Assembly: GCA_046330935.1 (NCBI GenBank) | Contig: JAXLRU010000002.1 | Span: forward strand, 806,001 to 870,000 | Source: JAXLRU01 sp046330935 | GTDB lineage: Bacteria; Actinomycetota; Actinomycetes; Actinomycetales; Kineosporiaceae | DNA: 64,000 nt | Direction of reading: 5' to 3' | Part shown: positions 1-8,200 of the stretch, piece after piece | Layout: every line of letters starts with the position of its first letter | How positions within the stretch are numbered: position 1 is the first letter of the stretch | Made by a program: the position numbers and the translations under genes | The notes under the pieces: model-generated | Told to the model about the DNA's origin: nothing | The model's database searches: none | What the model saw: only the letters and a program-made list of their open reading frames with translations

Positions 1-205
1 GATCGGCCGGACTGCGGCGGCCCGTCACGACGTCGACGTCGACCGCCGAACAGCCGGCGATGGCCGCGAGCAGCAGCTCGACGGGGGTGAAGCCTTCAGG
101 GTCCTTGCTGCCGAAGCGCAACTCCAGCCCTCGGGCGTTGCGCGCGACGTAGATGCCCTCCTCGACCCGGTCGAGCGTGACGAAGCGGTGCGAGTCCTCG
201 GCCAT
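1..205 (-). CDS. OsmC-like protein, partial (N-terminal part)
   Basis: Minus-strand reading from ATG at 205 gives 68 codons running off the window edge. The translation (MAEDSHRFVTLDR..., then FGSKDPEGFTPVELLLAAIAGC) has the OsmC/Ohr-family hallmark: a helix with TPVELLLAA followed by the active-site Cys in the AGC motif. Family members are cytoplasmic thiol peroxidases or uncharacterised OsmC-like proteins. The second catalytic Cys would lie outside the window, so peroxidase activity cannot be judged. No clear Shine-Dalgarno sequence is visible, so an upstream start is possible. Confidence 0.75.
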   Translation of the reverse strand, partial: MAEDSHRFVTLDRVEEGIYVARNARGLELRFGSKDPEGFTPVELLLAAIAGCSAVDVDVVTGRRSPAD

Positions 206-418
206 GGCCCGATCCTCGCAGACGCAGGCCCCGCGCCGCCGTCCGCTCCCGGGTGGTGCCCGGGCGCTCCGCGGCCCGCCCCGGCGTGGGTGGTCATCGC
301 CGTCGATGTGACCCTACGGCGACGAAAATCGTGGCGAAGCGGTCATTGTCTGGACCCGATCGCAACAAATCTTTCCGAACGGCTTGCGAAACCGGGGACG
401 AGAGCCGAAAGTACTGGT

Positions 419-464
419 GCACCCCGACGCTGCCCGGACCCCCGAGCGGACAGCGTCGGGGTGC
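419..464 (+). promoter_or_regulatory. long perfect hairpin in the terC leader
   Basis: A perfect 14-bp stem (419-432 with 451-464, GCACCCCGACGCTG and its complement) closes an 18-nt loop about 100 nt before the terC start. There is no U-tract, so it is not a plain intrinsic terminator of a plus-strand transcript. Known terC/alx-type genes often have manganese-sensing yybP-ykoY leaders, but I cannot match that consensus here. It may be an unclassified cis-regulatory leader. The rest of 206-566 shows nothing else I can name. Confidence 0.4.
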
Positions 465-566
465 TTCACGTGGTGCCCGTCGTTCCCGATCGCCGGTTGC
501 GGGCACTGATCCGCCCGCCGATCGTTGTCCCCCAGGACACGCTCGCGCGAGAGGACAGGAGACACG

Positions 567-1568
567 GTGGAGGTCACGACCCTGGGCTGGGCCGTCACGA
601 TCGGGTTGATCGTGGGGTTGCTCGCCCTCGACCTGACCTTGGGCTGGCTACGGCCGCACGCGGTGGGCTTCCGCGAGGCGAGCGCCTGGTCGGTGTTCTA
701 CATCGCCGTCGCCCTGCTGTTCGGGGTGGCCATCGGAGTGGTGAGCGGCTGGGACTGGGCGGGGCAGTACTTCGCCGGCTACCTCGTCGAGAAGAGCCTG
801 TCGGTCGACAACCTCTTCGTCTTCGTCATCATCATGACCACCTTCGCCGTGCCGGAGCGGCACCGGCAGAAGGTGCTGACCTTCGGCATCGTGCTCGCCC
901 TGGTGATGCGGGCGATCTTCATCGCCGTCGGCGCCGCTCTGCTCGAGGCCTTCGACGTCTTCTTCCTCCTCTTCGGCCTGCTCCTCGCCTTCACGGCCGT
1001 GCAGCTGTTCCGGCACCGCAACGAGGACCCTGACGTCAACGACAACGGCCTGGTGAAGCTGACCCGGCGCCTGCTGCCCACCAGTGACACCTACGACGAG
1101 GGCAGGCTGATCACCCGCATCGACGGGCGCCGTGCCGTGACGCCGCTGTTCGTCGTCCTCATCGCGATCGGCTCGACGGACCTGCTGTTCGCCCTCGACT
1201 CGATCCCCGCCGTGTTCGGCGTCACGCAGGAGGCGTTCCTCGTCTTCACCGCGAACGCCTTCGCACTGCTGGGCCTCCGGGCGCTGTTCTTCCTGGTCAG
1301 TGGGCTGCTCGATCGGCTGGTCTACCTCTCGACCGGCCTGGCGGTGATCCTGCTGTTGATCGGCGCCAAGCTCGTCCTGCACTGGGCGCACACGATCTGG
1401 AAGGACGTCCCCACCGTCGACACCATGGTGTCGCTGGTGCTGATCGGGATCATCCTCACCGTCACGACCGTCGCCAGCCTGATCAAGGTGCGCAGGGACC
1501 CGAGCGCCGTGGCCCACGCCGGGTCGGTGCGGGCCCACGCCCCCGCCGAGGTGAAGGAGCGGAGCTGA
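567..1568 (+). CDS. TerC-family integral membrane protein
   Basis: 333 residues starting at GTG 567, chosen because of the GAGAGGACAGGA purine-rich stretch just upstream; an ATG at 525 would only add a non-hydrophobic tail. The protein has about eight or nine hydrophobic segments. It also has the TerC/Alx signatures: VEKSLSVDNLFVFVII near residue 75 and DLLFALDSIPAVFGV near residue 205, with intramembrane Asp residues expected to bind metal. TerC proteins are linked to tellurite resistance and to Mn(II) export that supports metalation of secreted proteins. The gene is monocistronic and convergent with the next gene. Family is certain; the transported ion is inferred from homologues. Confidence 0.9.
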   Translation: MEVTTLGWAVTIGLIVGLLALDLTLGWLRPHAVGFREASAWSVFYIAVALLFGVAIGVVSGWDWAGQYFAGYLVEKSLSVDNLFVFVIIMTTFAVPERHRQKVLTFGIVLALVMRAIFIAVGAALLEAFDVFFLLFGLLLAFTAVQLFRHRNEDPDVNDNGLVKLTRRLLPTSDTYDEGRLITRIDGRRAVTPLFVVLIAIGSTDLLFALDSIPAVFGVTQEAFLVFTANAFALLGLRALFFLVSGLLDRLVYLSTGLAVILLLIGAKLVLHWAHTIWKDVPTVDTMVSLVLIGIILTVTTVASLIKVRRDPSAVAHAGSVRAHAPAEVKERS

Positions 1569-1601
1569 CCGGCGCCCGGCGGGTGGGCGGTCGGGGCTCG
1601 C

Positions 1602-2198
1602 TCAGGCCGTGACCCGCCGGGCCAGCGCCGTGGCCAGGGTCGGCGGGAACAGCCGGGGTTCGGCCCGCCTCAGGGTGGTCGCGGCCACGGTCACGGCGCG
1701 GGGCCCGGTCGCGGGGACGCCGGCCGCCAGCAGCGCGGAACGGGCCCAGGCCGTCACGGCCTCGGGCACCTCGCCCGGGTCGGCGACGGCGGGGCGACCC
1801 TCGACCAGCAACCGCTTGCGCTGGGTGATCGTGACGAGGGTCGCGACCAGCACGATCAGGGTGGTGGTCGCGGACATGCAGGCCCGCGCCCAGGAGGCCG
1901 CGTCGTCGGCGCCGGCGAAGGCTGCGATGCAGGCCAGGGCGCACAGGAGCGTGGCCGCGACGCCGCCTCCGACGCGCAGCACCGCGTTCTGACCGGCCAG
2001 CTTCACGGCGAGGTCGAAGTCGGCTGCGGCCCTCGCCCACTCCACGGCGGCGATGCCGGGGTCGGCCTCGGCCGTGGTGCGCAGGTGGGTCACGGGATCG
2101 CCGCTGGTGGTCGGTGCCGCCTTCCGCGGGGCCTGGGGCACGAAGCCGGAGCCCTCGGGTGCGACGGCGGTGGCGGGCTGGGTGGTCTTGTCGTCCAT
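1602..2198 (-). CDS. small two-helix membrane protein of unknown function
   Basis: 198 residues from ATG 2198, preceded by GAGGGGGACCCC as ribosome site; a longer reading frame to 2357 lacks this. A disordered N-terminal stretch (about residues 1-50) is followed by a short helical segment. Two adjacent hydrophobic segments come next, near residues 78-98 (AATLLCALACIAAFAG) and 107-125 (ATTTLIVLVATLVTI), and then a cytosolic C-terminal domain of about 70 residues. I do not recognise the family. It lies convergent to terC and downstream of, but separate from, the TetR gene. Confidence 0.6.
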   Translation of the reverse strand: MDDKTTQPATAVAPEGSGFVPQAPRKAAPTTSGDPVTHLRTTAEADPGIAAVEWARAAADFDLAVKLAGQNAVLRVGGGVAATLLCALACIAAFAGADDAASWARACMSATTTLIVLVATLVTITQRKRLLVEGRPAVADPGEVPEAVTAWARSALLAAGVPATGPRAVTVAATTLRRAEPRLFPPTLATALARRVTA

Positions 2199-2321
2199 GG
2201 GGTCCCCCTCGAGACGTGGCACGGCTGGATGGCCGCGCCCCCCGCCACGCTGGGGCGGTTCGGGGTCCGCACGGGGCGGGGGCCGCGGTGGGTCCACGTT
2301 GGCACGGTCGGGCGGGAGGGC

Positions 2322-2378
2322 CCGGAAGTCGTCCACAGGCCCGGAAGTCGTCCACAAGCCCGGCAGTCGTCCACAGGC
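2322..2378. repeat. three tandem copies of a 19-bp repeat
   Basis: The unit CCGGAAGTCGTCCACAGGC occurs at 2322-2340, 2341-2359 and 2360-2378, with one mismatch in each of copies 2 and 3 and a decayed fourth copy after it. It sits between the TetR gene end and the start of the small membrane protein gene. No open frame uses it convincingly. Confidence 0.75.
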
Positions 2379-2390
2379 CCGGGCGGGTCG

Positions 2391-3125
2391 TCACAGCCCT
2401 CGGGCGACGACCCCCAGCGCGCTGCCGAGGGCGTGCTCCACCATCGCGGGCGGGGCGCCGCGCAGGGGCCCGTCGACGAGCAGGGTGGCCAGCCCGTGCA
2501 CCACCGACCATGCGGCGAACTCGGCCCCGGCCCGCCGCGACGCGGGCAGCGCGCCGACGGCGACGAGGTCGTCGAGCCGGGCGGAGAGCGTGGCGAACGG
2601 GGCGGCGAGGGACTCCGGGGGGCCCGAGAGCTCGTGCGAGGCGTCCGGGGGATCGGCCGGACGGGGCCCGCCCTCGTGCAGCAGGGGCTCGGTGCCGCCG
2701 TCGAGGGGGTGCTCGGGCTGGACGGCGAACGTGGTGCGGAACCAGCCGGGCTCGGTGATCGCGAACTCGACGTAGGCCCGGCCGATGGCGTCCAGCCGCG
2801 CCCACGCCCGCCACACGGGATCGCCGGCGGGGACGGCGTCGGCGCGCACCCGCATCAGCTCGGCGAGCTCGGCCATGCACCGGCGCGCGACCTCGCGCAG
2901 GAGCTCGCCCTGGTCGGCGAAGTGCCGGTAGCCGGCGCTGTGGGAGACCCCGGCCAGGCGCGAGACGGCCCGCAGGACGACGGCGTCGGGCCCGCCCTCG
3001 CGGGCCAGCTCCAGCCCAGCGGTGACGAGCGCGGTGCGCAGATTGCCGTGGTGGTAGGGCTTGCCGGCCGCGGCCGGCGGCGCACCGGCCGGCGGCCGGT
3101 GGTGCACCGGGGCCGGCGCCGTCAT
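2391..3125 (-). CDS. TetR/AcrR-family transcriptional repressor
   Basis: 244 residues from ATG 3125 (GCAGG just upstream); ATG 3137 is an equally in-frame alternative that would start directly beside the operator arm. The N-terminal domain, about residues 25-75, has a TetR helix-turn-helix (LRAVSRLAGVSHSAGYRHF). The C-terminal part (W-RAWARLDAIGRAYVEFA, then W..VHGLATLLVDG) matches the WHG ligand-binding domain. It is divergent from an MFS efflux gene with a shared palindromic operator, so it most likely represses that pump and itself and is released by a pump substrate. Substrate unknown. Confidence 0.88.
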   Translation of the reverse strand: MTAPAPVHHRPPAGAPPAAAGKPYHHGNLRTALVTAGLELAREGGPDAVVLRAVSRLAGVSHSAGYRHFADQGELLREVARRCMAELAELMRVRADAVPAGDPVWRAWARLDAIGRAYVEFAITEPGWFRTTFAVQPEHPLDGGTEPLLHEGGPRPADPPDASHELSGPPESLAAPFATLSARLDDLVAVGALPASRRAGAEFAAWSVVHGLATLLVDGPLRGAPPAMVEHALGSALGVVARGL

Positions 3126-3137
3126 CGGAACCTGCAT

Positions 3138-3188
3138 GTTGACAGTGTCCACATCCGCTGCCACTCTCGCAATGTTGCCACTGTCAAC
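3138..3188. promoter_or_regulatory. divergent promoter/operator between tetR-like and MFS genes
   Basis: Two perfect 10-bp inverted arms, GTTGACAGTG (3138-3147) and CACTGTCAAC (3179-3188), are separated by 31 bp. Each arm contains TTGACA reading outward to its own gene: 3139-3144 toward the MFS gene on the plus strand, and 3187-3182 toward the TetR gene on the minus strand. One dimer at each arm could therefore mask both -35 boxes. The -10 boxes are not obvious. Confidence 0.7.
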
Positions 3189-3201
3189 GCGGGAGCCTGA
3201 C

Positions 3202-4776
3202 ATGCCCGCCCTCGCCTCGCGCCGCTACGCCGTCCTCGCCACCGCCTGCCTGGCCGCCTTCGTGATCAACGTCGACACGACGATCGTCAACGTCGCCCTG
3301 CCGCACCTGGCGCGCGACCTCGGAGCCTCCACCCGTGACCTGCAGTGGGTCGTCGACGGCTACAACCTCGCCTTCGCCGCGCTCGTCCTCACCGCGGGCT
3401 CGCTGGGGGACCGGCTCGGACGGCGTCCGGCCCTGGCCCTCGGCCTGCTCGGGTTCGCGGTCACCAGCGCCGTCGGCGCGCTCGTCACCTCGGTGGGCGC
3501 GCTCATCGCGGCCCGTTTCGCGATGGGGGTCAGCGCCGCGCTGATCTTCCCGACCACCCTCGCCGTCATCTCCCACGCCTTCCCCGACCGGCGCGAGCGC
3601 GCCCGGGCCATCGGCATCTGGGGGGCCGTGACCGGCCTCGGCGTCGCGGTCGGGCCCGTCACCGGCGGCGTCCTCCTCGAGCACTGGGCGTGGCCGTCGG
3701 TGTTCTGGGCCCTCGTGCCCGCGGCGCTGGTGGCGCTCGCGGCCACGCTGCTCGTCGTCCCCGAGTCCCGCGACCCGCAGCACGCCCGGCTCGACCCGCC
3801 CGGCCTGGTGCTGTCCACCGCGGCCATCAGCCTGCTCGTGTTCACGATCATCGAGGCGCCCGAGGTGGGCTGGGGCACGGCCCGCACGCTCGCCTCCTTC
3901 GCGGTGGTCGCCGTCCTGGTCGCCGCGTTCGTCGCCGTAGAGCGCCGGCGCGAGCACCCGATGATCGACGTCACGCTCTTCCGCAACCCCGCGTTCTCGG
4001 CCGCCAGCGGCTCCGTCACCGTCGCGTTCTTCGCGCTGTTCGGGTTCGTCTTCCTGGTCAGCCAGTTCTTCCAGTTCATCCGCGGATACGACGCGCTGTC
4101 CACCGGCGTGCGCATGCTGCCCGTGGCCGCGACCATCGCGCTCGGCTCGGTCGGCGGCGTCCTGCTCGCCACCCGCCTGGGCAGCCGCGCGGTCGTGATG
4201 ACGGGCCTGACGCTGCTCGGGACGGCGTTCGCGTGGGTCGCCTCGGTGCCCGGGGACGTCGCGTACGGGGTGATCGTCGGCCAGATGGTCCTGCTCGGCC
4301 TCGGCCTGGGCATGACCACCGCGCCCGCCACGGAGTCGATCCTCAGCGTGCTCCCCGCGGCCAAGACCGGCATCGGCTCCGCCGTCAACGACGCGACGCG
4401 GGAGGCGGGCGGAACCCTCGGCGTCGCCGTCCTCGGCAGCGTCTTCACCTCGCTGTACGCCGACCGGCTCGCCGGGACGGCCTTCGGCGACCTGCCCGCC
4501 GCGGCGCGGGAGAACGCCCAGGACTCGGTGGCCGGGGCCCTGGCCCTGGCCGCTCGGGCGGGCGAGCAGGCGCCCGTGCTGGCGGCGGCCGTCGACGCCT
4601 CGTTCATGAGCGCGTTCCACGTGGCCTGCGTGGTCGGCGCGGGCGTGTGCTGGCTCGGCGTGGCGGGGGCCGCTTTCCTGCCCGGCCGCCGCGCCACCCG
4701 GGCCGCGCTCGCCCGCACCGTCACCGTCGAGGGCGATGCAACGCACGAATCGTTGCGCGAGGCAACGATTCGCTGA
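3202..4776 (+). CDS. MFS drug:H+ antiporter, DHA2 (14-TM) family
   Basis: 524 residues from ATG 3202, with GGGAGC as ribosome site; the frame extends upstream but through the operator. It is a membrane exporter with about 14 hydrophobic segments. Family signatures are VNVDTTIVNVALPHLARDL at the start of TM1, DRLGRRPAL after TM2 (MFS motif A), and an antiporter-type GxxxGPxxGG motif in TM5 (VGPVTGG). Length is typical of EmrB/QacA pumps. It is divergently regulated by the adjacent TetR protein. The last codons overlap a strong terminator hairpin. Likely exports a hydrophobic toxic compound; the substrate is not deducible. Confidence 0.9.
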   Translation: MPALASRRYAVLATACLAAFVINVDTTIVNVALPHLARDLGASTRDLQWVVDGYNLAFAALVLTAGSLGDRLGRRPALALGLLGFAVTSAVGALVTSVGALIAARFAMGVSAALIFPTTLAVISHAFPDRRERARAIGIWGAVTGLGVAVGPVTGGVLLEHWAWPSVFWALVPAALVALAATLLVVPESRDPQHARLDPPGLVLSTAAISLLVFTIIEAPEVGWGTARTLASFAVVAVLVAAFVAVERRREHPMIDVTLFRNPAFSAASGSVTVAFFALFGFVFLVSQFFQFIRGYDALSTGVRMLPVAATIALGSVGGVLLATRLGSRAVVMTGLTLLGTAFAWVASVPGDVAYGVIVGQMVLLGLGLGMTTAPATESILSVLPAAKTGIGSAVNDATREAGGTLGVAVLGSVFTSLYADRLAGTAFGDLPAAARENAQDSVAGALALAARAGEQAPVLAAAVDASFMSAFHVACVVGAGVCWLGVAGAAFLPGRRATRAALARTVTVEGDATHESLREATIR

Positions 4777-4790
4777 GGCAACCCTCAGCG
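4746..4790. terminator. double hairpin terminator between convergent genes
   Basis: Two adjacent perfect hairpins: CGAATCGTTGC (4746-4756) pairs with 4762-4772 around a 5-nt loop, and CGCTGAGG (4771-4778) pairs with 4783-4790 around a 4-nt loop. They overlap the last codons of the MFS gene and of the convergent immunity gene, so they can end both transcripts. Confidence 0.75.
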
Positions 4791-5240
4791 GGACAGCGTC
4801 AGCCGCTCGCCCCCGTCGTACTCGCCGACCGCCCGCGCGTCGAGCACGAGCCCGCCCGCGGCGTCCCGGTCCGCCCCCACGAGGTACCGGAGGCCCGGGG
4901 CGCGCCAGTAGATCTCGTCGAGGTCGGCGAGGACGGCGTCCCGGGCGCCCACCAGCGCCGGGGCGCCGGGGGCGAGGTAGGCCACCACGTGCGGGCACCG
5001 CGCCAGCGCCGTCCCCGAGACGTCGGGCGGCTGCTCGCCCAGCACGAGCACCACGTGCGGCAGGCCCGACCAGTCCAGCCGGGTCGCGGCCCACGGCAGC
5101 GCGGCGAGCACGGCGTCGACCTCCGCGACGTCGGCGGCCGGCACCAGCCGCGCGTCGTGGGACGCCGCCCAGGCACCGACGTGCTCCGTCCACGCCTGCG
5201 TGATCGCCCCGCTCACGGGCCGGGCCACCGGCCGGGTCAC
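4785..5240 (-). CDS. putative immunity protein for the RHS toxin
   Basis: 151 residues from GTG 5240, whose GTGA overlaps the stop codon of the RHS gene by 4 bp, giving translational coupling. No signal peptide is present, so it is cytoplasmic. It contains a W-AATRLDW / HVVLVLGEQPPDVSG / DEIYWRAPGL set of motifs that I do not recognise. The immunity role rests on position: genes directly following, and overlapping, the variable toxin end of RHS proteins usually encode the cognate antitoxin. An unrelated small gene cannot be excluded. Confidence 0.6.
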   Translation of the reverse strand: MTRPVARPVSGAITQAWTEHVGAWAASHDARLVPAADVAEVDAVLAALPWAATRLDWSGLPHVVLVLGEQPPDVSGTALARCPHVVAYLAPGAPALVGARDAVLADLDEIYWRAPGLRYLVGADRDAAGGLVLDARAVGEYDGGERLTLSR

Positions 5241-8200
5241 AGGTCGGGGAAGTGCGACAGCAGGGACAGGTAGTCGTCGTACGTCCCGCCCGTCACCGTG
5301 TTCGCGCCGTACCGCCACGCCGAGCGCTTCGGCCCGCCCGTCTTGTCCCACCAGTTCACGTGGAAACCCTTGCCCGGGTCGAAGTCGATCCGCCACCCCC
5401 GCAGGCCGTCGGGGCTCATCCGGCCGCTGACCCGGCCCGCCTGCGGCCCGATCTCCTGCACGAAGTCGACGGCGTCGTCCCCCAGCCCGGCCGCCGACCG
5501 AGCCGCGGACCGCGCCTCGTTGAGCGAGTCGAACGAGCGGACGATCTCGCCGCAGGAGTTGTGGACGAGGATGCCGTCGGCGCCCACGTGGTAGGTGTGG
5601 ACGCCCTCGACCTGCAGGTTGTACGCCTGCCCCTGCGCGGCGGTCGCCGTCCGCAGGCCCGAGACCCGCACCCGCCGGCCGTCCGCGGCGAGCACCTCCT
5701 CGCCCGCCGCCAGCTCGTCGGCCCGCTCGAACCGGCCGTCGGTCACCGACCAGTACGGGTGGTCCTCGGTGGTGCGCAGCAGGGTGCCGTCGTCGAGGGC
5801 CAGGTCGGCCAGGGTGTCGTCGTGGGCGAAGACCCGCTGCACGGTGCGCGCCGACTGCTCGCCCGTCTCGGGGTCGGTGGCGAGCACCCGGTCTCCGGGG
5901 CGCACCTGCGCGATCGGCTTGCGGGTGCCGTCGGCCATCAGCACCGCCGTGGACCCGTCGAAGGAGCAGGCCCGGGCCGCGGTGCGCGCGCCCGCCCCCA
6001 GCTCTCCGAGCCACGCGCCGCCCGCGCCCATCGCGCAGCCCATCAGGGCCGCCCCGCCCACGCCGCTCCAGCCCCAGTCGACCTTGCCGCCCGCCAACCG
6101 CTGCAGGCCGTAGTCGATCGCCGCGTCCGTCAGGCCGCCCACCAGGCACCCGACGAGCAGCGGGTTCGTGCCCATGGGGTCGGCCAGCGTCGCCGGGGAG
6201 TCTGCCGCGTAGGCGTAGGCGTTGAGGCCGCCGTCCAGGCCGATCGGGTCCTCGCTGACGAACCGGCCCAGGTCGGGGCTGTAGTAGCGCGCCCGCAGGT
6301 ACATCAGGCCCGTGCCGTCGTCCTGCCGACCCGCGAACGCCAGGTCGCTGCCGCGCCGGTCACCCGTCGTCGACGCCTTGCCGTACGGGTCGAAGCCCCA
6401 GCGCGCCGTGAAGGTGCCGTCCGAGGCGCCCGTCCCGACCGGGGAGCCCAGCGCGTCGGTCAGGACGGCCTCGGTGCCTGCGGACGTCGTCCGCGCGAAC
6501 CAGTCGTCCACGCCGCCGGAGAGCAGCTCGCCCGAGATCGTCGACCCGTTCAGCTCCGCACCCTGGTTGGGGCCCGCGTAGAGGAAGCCCGTGCTGCCCG
6601 CCCCGGTCCCGGTGATCGTCCGCTGCCGCCGCCGGCCCTCGGCGTCGTAACTGAACGTGGCGGTCTGCCCGCTCTTGCTCAGGCCGCTCAGCTGCCCGCG
6701 CGCGTCCCACGAGTACGTGGTCGTGCCGTCGCCGGTGAGGAAGCCGTCGGCGTCGTAGGTGAGGGTCGCCGAGCCGTTCGTCGTGAGCCGGTTCGCGGCG
6801 TCGTAGACCATCCCGCTGCGGGCGGCCGGAGGGACGACGGCGGCGAGGCTGCCGCCCACCGACGAGCGGCGTCCGGCCTGGTCGTAGGCGTAGGACAGGG
6901 TGCCGCGGCTCGTGCCGCCCTGGCTGTAGGTGATGCCCGTGACCCGGTCGAGGACGTCGTAGGTGTAGCTCTGCGTCCAGCCGCCCGGCAGGGCGAGTGA
7001 GGTGCGCCGGCCGCGCGCGTCGTAGGTGATCCCTGCCGTCACCGTGCCGCGGGCCAGGCCCGTGAGCTGCCCCGCCGTGTCGAACGTCGACGTCGTCGCG
7101 GGCTTGCCCGGGTTCGTGACGCTCGTGCGCCGACCCACCGCGTCGTAGCCGAACGTGACCGTCCCCGCGGGCGTCGTCGACGTCTTCACCTGGTCGTAGG
7201 CGGTGTAGGTGTAGGACGTCGTGCCGCCCGCCGTGTCGGTCGCCGACGCCAGCCGGCCCGCGCTGTCGTAGGCGAAGGTGATCTGCGACTGCTGGCCGGT
7301 GGCGGTGACGCCGTACTTCGTCACCGTGGGCCTGTCGCGCAGGTCGTAGCTGGCCGTGGTCTTCACCCCGGCCCGCGACACCGACGACGTGATCCGGCCG
7401 GAGGTGTCGTAGGCCATCGTCGCGACCTTGCCCAGCGGGTCGGTGGCCGTGACGGGCCGGTCGGCGTCGTCGTACGTCCACGACCGCACCTTGCCGCGCT
7501 GGTCGGTGAGCGACGTCCGGTTGCCGTTCGCGTCGTAGACCGACGTGACCGTCCCCCCGAGCGGGTCGGTCGTCGCCGTGACCTGGTTGCGCGCGTCGTA
7601 GGTCATCGTCGCGACCGCGCCGTACGGGTCGGTCTGCGTGACCGTGCGCCCCACGGCGTCGACGAACCGGCGCCACACCCCGCCCGCGGCGTCCGTGACC
7701 GCCACGAGGTCGGCGCCCACGTAGGTGAACGTCGTCGTGTGGCCCAGCGGGTCCTTGATCGTGCGGGTCTGCCCGCGGCCGGTGGCCGTCATCGACGTCG
7801 TGCGGCCCTGCGGGTCCTTCACCGAGACCAGGGAGCCGCGGCCGTCGTAGCCGAAGGTCGTGACGGCGCCCGCGGCGTCCGTCACGGTCAGCGGCAGGTC
7901 GAAAGCACCCCACGTGGTCTTCTGCACCACCCGCGCGTCCGCCGTCCCGGCCAGGACGGTCGTCTGCGTGGGCCTGCCCGCGCTGTCGTAGGCGGTCTCC
8001 GCGCGCCGCCCGCCCGGGTCGACGACGGCCGTGATCCGGCCGGCGGTGTCGCGGACCAGCTGCGTCGTCGCCGCCAGCGAGGTGCCGTAGGCGTCGGTGG
8101 ACGCCGTCGCGCGGCCGCGGGAGTCGAAGGTCACCCGCCGCACGGCGCCCGAGGGCAGCGTCACCCGCGTCTCGGTCACCGCGCCCGCGCCGTCGAGGGT

